Counted from the first letter of the stretch, positions 1-7,627 are shown. The stretch is DNA of 11,109 bases from Polyrhizophydium stewartii (GCA_027604665.1 JADGIZ010000614.1:1-11109); one strand, 5' to 3'. The notes: generated from the letters alone by a model not told the origin. Made by a program: numbers and translations.

Positions 1-169
1 CAGAGAGAATTGTCAGTGTTGGTGGTAGCCACAAATCAGAGGGCTAGATAATCGATAACAAGAACTTGTGAAATAGATGTGGCTATCTCTGTCATTACTT
101 AGTTATCATAAGCAATTTATAGTGCCGTGCCCTTATATTATTCAAATTCTGACCGACTTATTTTAGGAG

Positions 170-186
170 TCGATCATCCTGATCGA
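170..186. repeat. Short palindrome, TCC loop
   Basis: A perfect 7-bp stem, TCGATCA paired with TGATCGA, closes a 3-nt TCC loop. Flanking AGGA and TCCT could extend the pairing with an internal loop. It is one of many triloop hairpins in the spacers. Confidence 0.5.
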
Positions 187-742
187 GTGGTCCTATGATC
201 TTTTTGGCAGGACTTGACCCGAATAAGGAGAAACTCGCCCGAGGTGCTTAGTTCACGGCTGGTTCAATTGAGCGCTGCAGACATATCAAGATCGACGTAG
301 TCGATGGTATCCCATATGCTAGGCGGTGCCGGTGACACTTATTGTTCCATCACAAATGATTTTATAGCTGGCTTATGTGCCCCCCTCGAAATATCTAGAA
401 CCACTATGAGCTATAATGAGATTTTTAGTTGAGGCAGGGTGGCATCCCCTTTCTTCTCAGTTGGAAGTTTCTTGAACCCCAATCGATCCTAAGGGTCATT
501 TCATCCTCTCGAGTGCCTAGGCAGTACTACGGTTCTATTTATAAGCCAATTGAAACCAACCAAAGACTTTCTTGTGTCTGCTTATAATTACGCCTCCTAT
601 TCTACTTTATGCTATAGAATATCTGAAGACATTTCTGCACTTAGTACCGTATATCTACAACAACCAGCCACCACATCCCTTACTGGGGTCAAGTATGTCT
701 GTACAAGCAGTATGCCACCCTAAAGTAGAGATGATGTCAACA

Positions 743-761
743 ATCGAATCTATGATTCGAT
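743..761. repeat. Short palindrome, TAT loop
   Basis: A perfect 8-bp stem, ATCGAATC with GATTCGAT, closes a TAT triloop. The hairpin at 4712-4728 has the same loop and a similar stem core. Confidence 0.5.
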
Positions 762-874
762 CCTTTCCAGTTGTTATAACTAAACTGATGGGTGCGAGGA
801 TGAGACACCCCTAGGGTAAAGGAGATGTTTCACTAGCAGTCCAGCTGTTATCGTCTACTACGTCTGACTTTTCT

Positions 875-979
875 AAGTTGATTTCTCAACTTTAGGCTTT
901 GATATTTGCCTTAGACCTTTTTGCTAAGCGCTAATTGGAGTTGAGATTTGTGTTACTCCAATAAATAAGTTTATTTATT
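875..979. repeat. Three consecutive hairpins just before nad2
   Basis: Three inverted repeats stand one after another: AAGTTGA/TCAACTT with a TTTC loop (875-892), TTGGAGT/ACTCCAA with a 13-nt loop (935-961), and AATAAATA/TATTTATT with an AGTT loop (960-979). The second and third overlap by two bases, so they compete slightly. The last lies 7 nt before the proposed nad2 ATG and contains the TAA (966-968) that bounds the frame. A role in processing the nad2 5' end is possible but is inferred only from position. Confidence 0.45.
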
Positions 980-986
980 CGATAAT

Positions 987-2390
987 ATGTATTAGATATA
1001 TGCCTTATTATTATTATTTTCATCTTATTTAATAATTCAAAATTCGCAAACCCGGCCCTTAGGGGCGGGTTCCCGCATAGCGGCAATTCTTAGAAGAATT
1101 ACAATTCAACTATTATAGAGCAGTATTCCATTAAATTTAATTGAGGTTGAAGAAATAATTTTAATGGATGGTTTAATAAGAATAAATACTTTAACAACAG
1201 CTATGATTTAGTTGATTACATAGATAACAATACTTATATTATATATGTTTAGAGAAATACGATCAGAACAAATTTAGTTTATAATATTTACAAATTAGAT
1301 AGCTATTAATTATCTATTAACTAGTTATGATTTTGTAATTACTATAATTTCTTGGGAATAGATTAATCTTTCGATATATTTAATTATCGTTACGACTGTA
1401 ACGACTGAAATAACATTATCTAGATCTTTAGCTTATATCTTAATAAGTGCATTTAGTACTAGTTAGATTTAGATTAATTAGATCTCTATTTATTCTGTAA
1501 TAGGTAATTTACATTATGATTCAATATCATTGATCATCGGATCAACTTATATTGATGGTAATTAGGGATTACTTCTTTTTTAGTTAATTTTAACAGTGTT
1601 AATCAAATTAGGTATAGCCCCTTTTCATAATTGGATAATTGACTTATATGATAATTTAGATTATTCAGTACTTTAGTATATTATGATAATACCAAAATTA
1701 ACTTTAATACAATTTTAGTGGCTTATGTATGAATTAGGTATGGAAAATGAGTTAACTTCATCTTTATTTTTAATGATTTTAGGTTTATTAAGTATTATAA
1801 TTGGTTCTATTGGATTAGGTTATACAACTAGATTAAAAAGATTTATTAGTTATAGTAGTTTATCACATTTAGGTTATCTTCTACTAGTATTACTAACTTT
1901 ACAATATTTATATTATGTTTATTATTATATTGTATATATTCTAACTTAGATTAACGTGTTAATTATTTTTGATTAGATTAGTAGAATTAAAGGTAGAGAA
2001 GCTAATTATCTAATTGATTTAGCAGGTTTAAATAAATTAAATTCATCTTTAAGTCTTTCTTTATTAATTTCTTTTTTCTCTTTAGCTGGTATCCCACCTC
2101 TATTAGGTTTTTATCCTAAATTATTTATAATATTCTCTTTTATTAATAATCATTCTTATTTAGTTGTATTTATTTTAATTTTGACTAGTGTAATAAGTTG
2201 TGCGAGCTATCTACGATTGCTGGGAATCACTCAACATTTTAGTTCAACTTCTACAATTACAACTACATCTATGGGAGACTATTTAAAATGGTCTATACCC
2301 AATGAAGCTAGCTATTTAATTGCTTTTATTTCTGTTTTTATTGTTATTGGATTTATAAAACCTATTTATTTTTAGATTAGTTTTAATTGA
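987..2390 (+). CDS. nad2: NADH dehydrogenase subunit 2, UAG read as leucine
   Basis: NAD2 is a membrane subunit of respiratory complex I and belongs to the antiporter-like, proton-translocating family with NAD4 and NAD5. The frame runs from ATG 987 to TGA 2388-2390, 467 codons, and has no TAA or TGA inside. It contains 17 TAG codons, so it is readable only with TAG as Leu. Diagnostic motifs, by residue, are SWELINLSIYL (122-132), KLGIAPFHNW (207-216), KRFISYSSLSHLGY (284-297) and LAGIPPLLGF (366-375), set among many hydrophobic segments. Residue 125, in the conserved E-L pair, is a TAG, which supports Leu. Trp is TGG. Start choice: 987 is the first ATG after the in-frame TAA at 966, and the length suits the family. 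ATG 1164 (408 codons) is the alternative if the GC-rich hairpin at 1050-1088 is untranslated leader. The identity is firm; the 5' end is not. Confidence 0.88.
1050..1088 (+). repeat. Double-hairpin element A, within the nad2 frame
   Basis: Two hairpins stand side by side. The first (1050-1070) pairs ACCCG-G-CCC with GGG-G-CGGGT around a TTA loop and has one G-G mismatch. The second (1073-1083) pairs CCGC with GCGG around ATA. The outer bases TT (1070-1071) and AA (1085-1086) extend the second stem across a C-C mismatch. The island is G+C rich against an AT-rich gene. This is the architecture of the double-hairpin elements described from Allomyces mtDNA. It lies in the nad2 open frame and causes no stop there under table 16. 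Confidence 0.7.
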
Positions 2391-2394
2391 TTTT

Positions 2395-2415
2395 GTCGCC
2401 TGCGCGAGCTGCGCG
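2395..2415 (+). repeat. GTCGCT/GCGCGAGCT element, copy 1
   Basis: GTCGCC is followed by TGCGCGAGCTGCGCG, five bases after the nad2 stop codon. It is a shortened relative of the copies at 2701-2729, 6034-6066, 8374-8394 and 9985-10017. Its position right behind nad2 could matter for 3' processing, but nothing beyond position shows this. Confidence 0.55.
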
Positions 2416-2432
2416 TTTAGTGATTTAGATCG

Positions 2433-2471
2433 ACTCGGCCTCAGGGCGAGTTCCCGCATCCGCGGCAACTC
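2433..2471 (+). repeat. Double-hairpin element B
   Basis: The first hairpin (2433-2451) pairs ACTCG-G-CC with GG-G-CGAGT around TCA, with the same internal G-G mismatch as element A. The second pairs CCGC (2454-2457) with GCGG (2462-2465) around ATCC. GAGTT (2448-2452) can instead pair with AACTC (2467-2471), which lengthens the second hairpin at the cost of the first. The two forms are mutually exclusive. Confidence 0.7.
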
Positions 2472-2616
2472 AAGTCAATGTATCTTTTTCTAATGTTAAC
2501 TTCTTTGCACATTAATGTATAACCCCTATTCTAATTTCTTTTTCTACACCCAGATCCCATATGAAAGGTAGATGGCTCCTTGACCCAACTTTTGAAAATT
2601 TGTTTAGGCAACCTCA

Positions 2617-2632
2617 CCACACCAAGGTGTGG
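2617..2632. repeat. Short palindrome in spacer
   Basis: CCACACC pairs with GGTGTGG over 7 bp with an AA loop (or CCACAC/GTGTGG with a CAAG loop). Confidence 0.5.
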
Positions 2633-2664
2633 GCTGACGCGTGGTAGCTCAACTGTGACTGGTA

Positions 2665-2681
2665 GCCCGTCAAAGACGGGC
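2665..2681. repeat. Short palindrome, AAA loop
   Basis: GCCCGTC pairs perfectly with GACGGGC over 7 bp around an AAA triloop. Confidence 0.55.
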
Positions 2682-2700
2682 GTATTTGCAATTCTAAACG

Positions 2701-2729
2701 GCGTCGCTTGGCGCGAGCTGACGCGACGC
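2701..2729 (+). repeat. GTCGCT/GCGCGAGCT element, copy 2
   Basis: An outer stem GCGTCGC/GCGACGC (2701-2707 with 2723-2729) encloses the core GGCGCGAGCTGACGCG. The same 16-base core occurs on the minus strand at 6041-6056. The outer stem bases differ between the two copies, yet each copy remains paired. Confidence 0.65.
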
Positions 2730-2830
2730 GATCAAGTAGGGCAACCTCTACATGATTAGATTGGTCATCATTATGATGCTAATAGTTATCAGATACTTCA
2801 AACCGGTCTTATCAAATATGCTGAGATTTA

Positions 2831-2853
2831 TTAGGACTCCGTCCGATTACTTT
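2831..2853 (+). repeat. GGAC-TCC-GTCC short element, copy 1
   Basis: GGAC (2834-2837) pairs with GTCC (2841-2844) around TCC. Flanks TTA and GATTACTTT are shared with identical 23-base copies at 4992-5014 and 5458-5480 inside the tandem duplication. Longer versions with the same outer stem occur at 2983-3011 and 9981-10020. Confidence 0.6.
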
Positions 2854-2876
2854 CTACTGATTTTGCCCAAATATAA

Positions 2877-2893
2877 GCAATCCAGAGGATTGC
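2877..2893. repeat. Short palindrome, AGA loop
   Basis: GCAATCC pairs with GGATTGC over 7 bp around AGA. The hairpins at 3192-3206 and 6951-6967 share the CAATC/GATTG stem core but have different loops. Confidence 0.55.
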
Positions 2894-2985
2894 GCTGTCC
2901 CTCATATATAGATTCGAGTGGTTTAGAATGTTCCCAACTCGGTTAGCTACGCGATGAGTTGGTATTTTTATTATTTTTTCTGTAA

Positions 2986-3008
2986 GGACGTCGCTGAACG
3001 CGCCGTCC
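2986..3008 (+). repeat. GGACG...CGTCC element with partial GTCGCT core
   Basis: The outer stem GGACG (2986-2990) pairs with CGTCC (3004-3008) and encloses TCGCTGAACGCGC. It matches 9985-10017 except that the AGCTCACGCG decamer is absent, leaving one CGCG where the longer copy has two. It is either a deletion product or an intermediate without that inner arm. Confidence 0.6.
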
Positions 3009-3034
3009 GATTCTTACTTTAGGTTTTCGAAGGT

Positions 3035-3071
3035 GCGACGTAGGCTAGGAGCCGCCGGTCGCTCCGCTCCG
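3035..3071. repeat. GC-rich cluster related to the 57-bp inverted repeat
   Basis: The stretch contains GACGTAGG, AGGAGCC and CCGGTCGCTCCGC in the same order as parts of 7030-7086 (GACGTAGG, GGAGCC, CCGGTCACTCCGC). The loop and third hairpin of that repeat are missing. I read it as a diverged or partial relative. Confidence 0.4.
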
Positions 3072-3112
3072 ATTTGAATGGAAATCTAATGCTTTTTTCA
3101 GCGGCTAACGCG

Positions 3113-3138
3113 ATTAAATCACAAATTTAAGTTTATTC
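3113..3138 (+). repeat. 26-bp dispersed repeat, copy 1
   Basis: This segment matches 7602-7627 at 25 of 26 bases, the difference being T versus G at 3128. It begins ATTAAATCACAAATT and ends AAGTTTATTC. Unlike most repeats here it is AT-rich and not palindromic. Confidence 0.55.
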
Positions 3139-3191
3139 TGCATCTGGTTTCGCAAGTATCCGCTTTATTTTTTAGACCCACCAAAGTAGGG

Positions 3192-3206
3192 GCAATCTGC
3201 GATTGC
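3192..3206. repeat. Short palindrome, TGC loop
   Basis: GCAATC pairs with GATTGC over 6 bp around TGC. A weaker hairpin, ACCCAC with GTAGGG nearby, precedes it, giving a double-hairpin arrangement. Confidence 0.5.
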
Positions 3207-3311
3207 TACCCTATTATAGAGTTACTATAAACACCCCACTAAAGGTGAGGCTACGTATACTAAGTAAAAGTATAAGGGCGATACAGAGAATCGCTGTTCT
3301 GACGTTATTTT

Positions 3312-3330
3312 GAGCATCTATAAGATGCTC
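3312..3330. repeat. Short palindrome, ATA loop
   Basis: GAGCATCT pairs with AGATGCTC over 8 bp around ATA, and outer ATTTT/AAAAT can add pairing. Confidence 0.55.
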
Positions 3331-4191
3331 TAGCAAAATCTCCAAGGAAACAATGTTCATTCTCTAATAACGCAGCAGCTTCCGATACTAAGATGACTAC
3401 ACCTGCAACTGTATAAAATATAATCAGTTAATCAACAACCTCTATTTTCTGCTGTCATGAAGGATAAACTGCATCAATAGTACCTATAATAAGTACAACT
3501 TTTTTAGATATATCAAACTACTTAGGTGAACGGAATCGATTTAATCGATGAATTAAGAAGACCATTTCGGTTCCAAAAATGCGCGCCAAATTACATATTG
3601 GTATGACTTCCTCAACTATCATAATAAAGCTAAAGGCTCAATATAGTGGAAATAATTGTGGAGGTACCCCATCGACTAGTATATGTATAAAGAATTTAGC
3701 CCAGAGGGCCAATTCCCCCTCCGGGCGAATTGTAGTAATGACCGGCCCCGAGAGTGGACTAGATCTTCAGCGTTACAATTGTAACGGTGTTTCACGTTTA
3801 GTCTTTGAGTATCCTACTAACTAATCTAGTCTTTGTATAACGTATTCTGATACGAAGGATACTATGAAAAGTGATATTAGCGTTGGTTTCCTGTTGATTG
3901 CCCAATTCATTTAACTGTTACTGCCATCTAGTATCACTGAAGAGATGCGATAAATTCGTGATAAAAGAGATAGTCTAAATGACTCTAAGGGTGTTCCAGC
4001 AAATAGCGAAAAGAAAAGCATGCTCTATAATTATTTATGTCTTAGGTAGTCATTGGAACTTCCATGTTCCTCGATAAGGTTGTGACATCTTTCCATTTGC
4101 GTGCTCTTTAGTACTCGTGAACATTCAGCAATACCTCGGAATTCCTTTGTTAGAGAAGGATCCTTGATATTGATTGCGAGAATAGGACTGA

Positions 4192-4212
4192 ACTTTCAAC
4201 TTGGTTGAAAGT
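4192..4212. repeat. Short palindrome, 9-bp stem, TTG loop
   Basis: ACTTTCAAC pairs with GTTGAAAGT over 9 bp around a TTG triloop, the longest perfect stem with a triloop in the window. Confidence 0.55.
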
Positions 4213-4593
4213 CGATAATAGAAGTTTCTTCCCGAACCTGATTAAATAGGGCAATTGTATCTTCCAGTGTCATGAGGTTATAATTAACTAGAATGTCACA
4301 GCCACCCTTTAGGGAGCTGCTATACTCACTGGAAGCGTTGATACTTCCTGACTAACTCCTGGAATCCTTGGTGCATCGTGCACTACACCTCTTAGGTTAT
4401 TATTTATGGTTTTATCTAGAATACCTATACACCTATCTACTTTACCCTTCTATGGATCATCCTGTTATTACCTTTGCAGATTCTCTGGTAACCCTACTGT
4501 TTCTACATTAACTATTTATACTATGATACATGTTTAACCATAGTTGTACCTAGTACTTATAATTGGATTACCAGCATTTATTCCTGTAAGCTT

Positions 4594-4641
4594 AATTGAT
4601 CACGTAGCAGCTCAAGTCGATCTTTATATAAGTGATCAATT
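4594..4641. repeat. 10-bp inverted repeat with 28-nt spacer
   Basis: AATTGATCAC (4594-4603) is the exact reverse complement of GTGATCAATT (4632-4641). The central TGATCA is itself a palindrome, so each arm could also pair with itself. Confidence 0.5.
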
Positions 4642-4711
4642 GTAGATCAATGACCAGTCCGTTGGATACCTACAATTAAAACCACTATATATGGGTCCTC
4701 AAATTTAGTCA

Positions 4712-4728
4712 CTCGATCTATGATCGAG
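4712..4728. repeat. Short palindrome, TAT loop
   Basis: CTCGATC pairs with GATCGAG over 7 bp around TAT. Confidence 0.5.
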
Positions 4729-4767
4729 GACCGTATTGTAGTGTTCTTTGAATTAGGTTATCGAGGT

Positions 4768-4828
4768 GGAGCGGCCGGCCCCTAGTAGGGGCCTACGCCG
4801 CGACCGGGGCGACTCTCTGAGTCGCTCC
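4768..4828. repeat. Compound GC-rich hairpin cluster
   Basis: GGCCCCT/AGGGGCC around AGT (4777-4793) is followed by GCGACTC/GAGTCGC around TCT (4809-4825). GGAGCG (4768-4773) can pair with CGCTCC (4823-4828) to close the cluster, but the last bases of the second hairpin overlap that arm, so the two pairings compete. The cluster ends 20 bp before the 466-bp duplication. Confidence 0.55.
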
Positions 4829-4848
4829 TAGTTGCTCGTATAATCACA

Positions 4849-5314
4849 AAGTGCTGATAGAGATTTCTTGTCGATTTTGTAAATTGGAAATATCCCTATG
4901 GTTGTTCTTATCTACAAAGATAGGCCTAATATATAGGATCTATATCTAACCAGCTTAATAGCTTCTTAATCTTCTCTTCTTCCTCTATTCGTTAGGACTC
5001 CGTCCGATTACTTTAAACGATCTACGATAGCTGTCATGTTCATCTATTCATTTGACTGTCTCCTTAACTAATAGAAGAATCAAAGTATCTAATATAGAAT
5101 CTAAATACTAAATAGAAGCACTCTTCCTCTCTCTATATAGAACTCTCCTTAAGGATTCCTTTTAGAGAAAGCCTATTAAATTATATTAAGCTAGATACTA
5201 TAATAGGAAATCCTACATTAGTTAACATGTGTATATATCTCTTAGCTGAATCACCTATAAGAGTATAAGTAGAGAAACCCTTCCTCTTTTCTCATAGTTG
5301 GCGGGAAAGCAAGC
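4849..5314 (+). repeat. 466-bp tandem duplication, first copy
   Basis: Every base I compared is identical to 5315-5780. The unit starts with AAGTGCTG and contains a pyrimidine-rich tract on the plus strand around 4965-4987, a GGAC-TCC-GTCC hairpin (4992-5014) and an AT-rich remainder ending in GGCGGGAAAGCAAGC. I found no gene in it on either strand. Perfect identity implies recent origin or ongoing homogenisation. Confidence 0.9.
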
Positions 5315-5780
5315 AAGTGCTGATAGAGATTTCTTGTCGATTTTGTAAATTGGAAATATCCCTATGGTTGTTCTTATCTACAAAGATAGGCCTAATATAT
5401 AGGATCTATATCTAACCAGCTTAATAGCTTCTTAATCTTCTCTTCTTCCTCTATTCGTTAGGACTCCGTCCGATTACTTTAAACGATCTACGATAGCTGT
5501 CATGTTCATCTATTCATTTGACTGTCTCCTTAACTAATAGAAGAATCAAAGTATCTAATATAGAATCTAAATACTAAATAGAAGCACTCTTCCTCTCTCT
5601 ATATAGAACTCTCCTTAAGGATTCCTTTTAGAGAAAGCCTATTAAATTATATTAAGCTAGATACTATAATAGGAAATCCTACATTAGTTAACATGTGTAT
5701 ATATCTCTTAGCTGAATCACCTATAAGAGTATAAGTAGAGAAACCCTTCCTCTTTTCTCATAGTTGGCGGGAAAGCAAGC
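5315..5780 (+). repeat. 466-bp tandem duplication, second copy
   Basis: This is an exact head-to-tail copy of 4849-5314. Directly after it, 5781-5788 repeats the first 8 bases (AAGTGCTG) once more. The 8-mer therefore marks both ends and the junction, which fits duplication by unequal exchange or slippage between two AAGTGCTG sites. An assembly artefact should be kept in mind. Confidence 0.9.
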
Positions 5781-5959
5781 AAGTGCTGTGATGAGATCTG
5801 TCTTTCGGACACGCTTCGCGCCTTGTTGCTCGCATCGTGATCGATGTATATTCTTCCTCTCCAGAGCCCCGACCTGTCTTGACTGAAAAGCTTTCATTCA
5901 TACCCCTGTGCGAACAAGTTCTACTAGCAACTTGCTGTGTCATGTCCGTTCTCGTTACA

Positions 5960-5994
5960 CATAGGCTACAGTTATGCAGCTATACCATTGAACT
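5960..5994 (-). other. Possible tRNA-like fragment, Tyr-type GUA loop
   Basis: On the minus strand, AGTTCAATGGTATAGCT resembles a tRNA D-arm (4-bp AGTT/AGCT stem, GG in the loop). One base later follows a CATAA/CTATG stem with one A-C mismatch and a 7-nt CTGTAGC loop, with U at position 33 and GUA at 34-36. I cannot find a matching T-arm or acceptor stem downstream, so a complete tRNA is not supported. It could be a tRNA relic or chance. Acceptor mismatches alone would not rule it out, because Spizellomyces mitochondrial tRNAs are 5' edited. Confidence 0.22.
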
Positions 5995-6033
5995 CTACTT
6001 CTAATTCTATTAGAGCTCTAGATGTATATGATC

Positions 6034-6066
6034 GGGCGGCGCGTCAGCTCGCGCCTAGCGACGCCC
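6034..6066 (-). repeat. GTCGCT/GCGCGAGCT element, copy 3 (minus)
   Basis: GGGCG (6034-6038) pairs with CGCCC (6062-6066). Inside, GGCGCG/CGCGCC closes a TCAGCT loop. Read on the minus strand it matches copy 2 (2701-2729) through the whole core, with changed outer-stem bases that still pair. Confidence 0.65.
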
Positions 6067-6311
6067 TAACGAACTCCTACAATTGTTACAAGATGATTAA
6101 CAACAGTTTTAACTGAAGGACTAATACTGGAAGGTATTTTACCATAATCTTGTCAAGCTTCGCGATAAGGTCAGAACTGACCCTATAGCTGGTATAAAAT
6201 CTAAAGGATTCTAATATAATATCATAACCTTATATGGCTCATTTAATTCATATGGTAATACTTCCTATTATTTCTAACCTTTTAGATCGATATAATTAAT
6301 AAGGCAATTAA

Positions 6312-6326
6312 ACTCATGTAATGAGT
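6312..6326. repeat. Short palindrome, GTA loop
   Basis: ACTCAT pairs with ATGAGT over 6 bp around GTA, the same loop as in 6951-6967. Confidence 0.45.
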
Positions 6327-6362
6327 GAAGAATGAACGAAGTGAATCAAATATGTGAATATA

Positions 6363-6379
6363 TCGATCTGAAAGATCGA
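6363..6379. repeat. Short palindrome, GAA loop
   Basis: TCGATCT pairs with AGATCGA over 7 bp around GAA. Confidence 0.5.
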
Positions 6380-6511
6380 CTGAGCTTTAGTTTTCCATCA
6401 ATGAGGTAATCAGAGCGATTAGGGACATTCCTTGCTTAATTGAAATGACTACATCAATTACCTTTCATTCTAATATAGCGACAGATCCACATGAACCAAA
6501 TTTATAGAAAA

Positions 6512-6547
6512 GCGCTCGTACGAGCGCCTTCCCGCCTTCGCGGTAAT
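6512..6547 (+). repeat. Double-hairpin element C
   Basis: The first part is a perfect 16-bp palindrome, GCGCTCGTACGAGCGC (6512-6527). The second pairs CCGC (6532-6535) with GCGG (6540-6543) around CTTC. The TTCCCGC and GCGGTAATT context matches elements A and B at the second hairpin, while the first hairpin is unrelated in sequence. Confidence 0.65.
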
Positions 6548-6950
6548 TATAATTAGAAAAGGGCGCCGCTAATTAGTGTTAGAATCGCGAAGCTATTCAA
6601 ATTCAAGGATCAAAGGAAATACTATATTAGCTAGGATTACTTCTCACTTCAATTAGCTGCCTTATTGTATGAGAAAGATAGTTATTAAGAGGAGCCTTCT
6701 TTAAGGATTAAAAAGTAGTTACTAGTCAAGATTGCAGGAGCCTTTAGAGATGTTCCCATCTTATGTTGTATTGCACCTGTTGAGTTGGCTTGTCAGCTAT
6801 CTAAACTTCATACAGAAGCTTTGCTCTAGTTCTTTTGGTTTTACTTAGAATCTTTTTGGCGGTACCTTTGACAATGAGGTAATTTGTATTTAGCCACTTG
6901 CACCTCTATATTTGACAACTTGTTTTTCATTTAACCTTTACCACAATTAG

Positions 6951-6982
6951 CCAATCCGTAGGATTGGGGCGATTCTCATCGC
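6951..6982. repeat. Double hairpin in spacer
   Basis: CCAATCC/GGATTGG around GTA (6951-6967) is followed after one base by GCGAT/ATCGC around TCTC (6969-6982). Confidence 0.55.
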
Positions 6983-7029
6983 TCTAGAACAATAGTTCAA
7001 TTTGTTTTGAGTTTGTTTGGAGCGGCGGA

Positions 7030-7086
7030 CGTGACGTAGGAGCCTTTACAAGGCTCCGGTCACTCCGCGACCGGGCTTCGCCCTAC
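7030..7086 (+). repeat. 57-bp inverted repeat, left arm
   Basis: This arm is the exact reverse complement of 11053-11109, about 4 kb away. Internally it folds into GGAGCCTT/AAGGCTCC around TAC (7039-7057), GGTC/GACC with a 7-nt loop (7058-7072) and GGGC/GCCC around TTC (7073-7083). GTAGG (7036-7040) and CCTAC (7082-7086) can close the set. It is a structured GC-rich element of its own, not plain duplicated spacer. Confidence 0.85.
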
Positions 7087-7601
7087 TAGCGACCTAGCGA
7101 CTTTTCAGGCGATTATTGTAAGCTAATTGATCAACCTAGAGAGTCGATTAGACGAAGATAAGATGGAGTAATACCAATTTATGATATTACTATAATTGAA
7201 AGAATCATTAGTGTAACCTAAAAAGGTGCTATATGTATGACTCAAATTAGAAGATTGCTGAAGATAACCTTCTAGGTCTAAGAATAATTGTTTATATCCT
7301 AAACCTAACTAGGCGTCATAGTGTTGTACCCAATTAGATATGAATCTAATACCGATTCCTTCCCACTTTGTTGGTATTTGTAAAGGATCGCCCCCCCAGG
7401 ATAGCAATAACATATTAAAAAGAGGCCTACTCTATTCTAGAAGATCAGGCAAGGGATAAGGATCTATTATTTCGCTCTCCTACTCTTAGAATGTCAATCT
7501 ATTAGTATTAACTTAACTTCATTATTGTAGTAATTACCTTTTACATACCCACAGATTACTGTAGAGGTAGACAGGGCCGGCCTCTACCCAAAACCTCGAC
7601 A

Positions 7602-7627
7602 ATTAAATCACAAATTGAAGTTTATTC
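7602..7627 (+). repeat. 26-bp dispersed repeat, copy 2
   Basis: It matches 3113-3138 at 25 of 26 bases in the same orientation. The flanks are unrelated, so the match is a bounded unit. Confidence 0.55.

Larger units (their letters stand above)
1..968. other. Spacer upstream of nad2, no supported gene
   Basis: I see no rRNA, tRNA or conserved protein here. What can be seen is a set of short perfect hairpins (170-186, 743-761, 875-892, 935-961 and 960-979). If TAG is leucine, a frame stays open from 554 to the TAA at 932-934, about 126 codons. It has no early ATG and no motif I recognise, so I do not call it a gene. Base composition is clearly less AT-rich than in nad2. Confidence 0.6.
2391..4848. 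other. Hairpin-rich spacer, no supported gene
   Basis: No rRNA, tRNA or conserved protein is recognisable in this stretch. It holds the densest set of GC-rich palindromes in the window, listed separately. Frames open under table 16 include 2752-2987, 3552-3824, 4356-4511 and 4538-4723. They are short, lack conserved motifs, mostly lack a good start, and run through hairpins, so I do not call them genes. The last two are more hydrophobic than expected of random spacer and could be gene relics. Confidence 0.55.
5781..7029. other. Spacer, no supported gene
   Basis: 5789-5960 is unusually G+C balanced for this genome. It carries a minus-strand open frame of 61 codons (5758-5943) that I do not recognise and that runs into the duplication boundary. 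From about 6070 the sequence is AT-rich with scattered hairpins (6312-6326, 6363-6379, 6512-6543, 6951-6982). The decamer TCGCGAAGCT (6585) recurs at 7783 and, in reverse complement, around 6166. No rRNA or intron core was recognised. Confidence 0.5.

Noticed and set aside
554..934. Frame open for about 126 codons if TAG is Leu
   Set aside because: There is no early ATG and no motif I recognise, and its composition is unlike nad2. I could not tell it from chance.
2181..2375. Separate small gene starting at TTG 2181, and another at 1725-1949
   Set aside because: Both are segments of nad2 in one frame, separated only by TAG codons that are sense here.
3552..3824. Open frame of up to 90 codons, ATG at 3579
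   Set aside because: There is no recognisable family, it passes through a GC-rich hairpin cluster at 3706-3724, and its codon use is unlike nad2.
5758..5943. Minus-strand frame of 61 codons
   Set aside because: It crosses the end of the tandem duplication and shows no family features.
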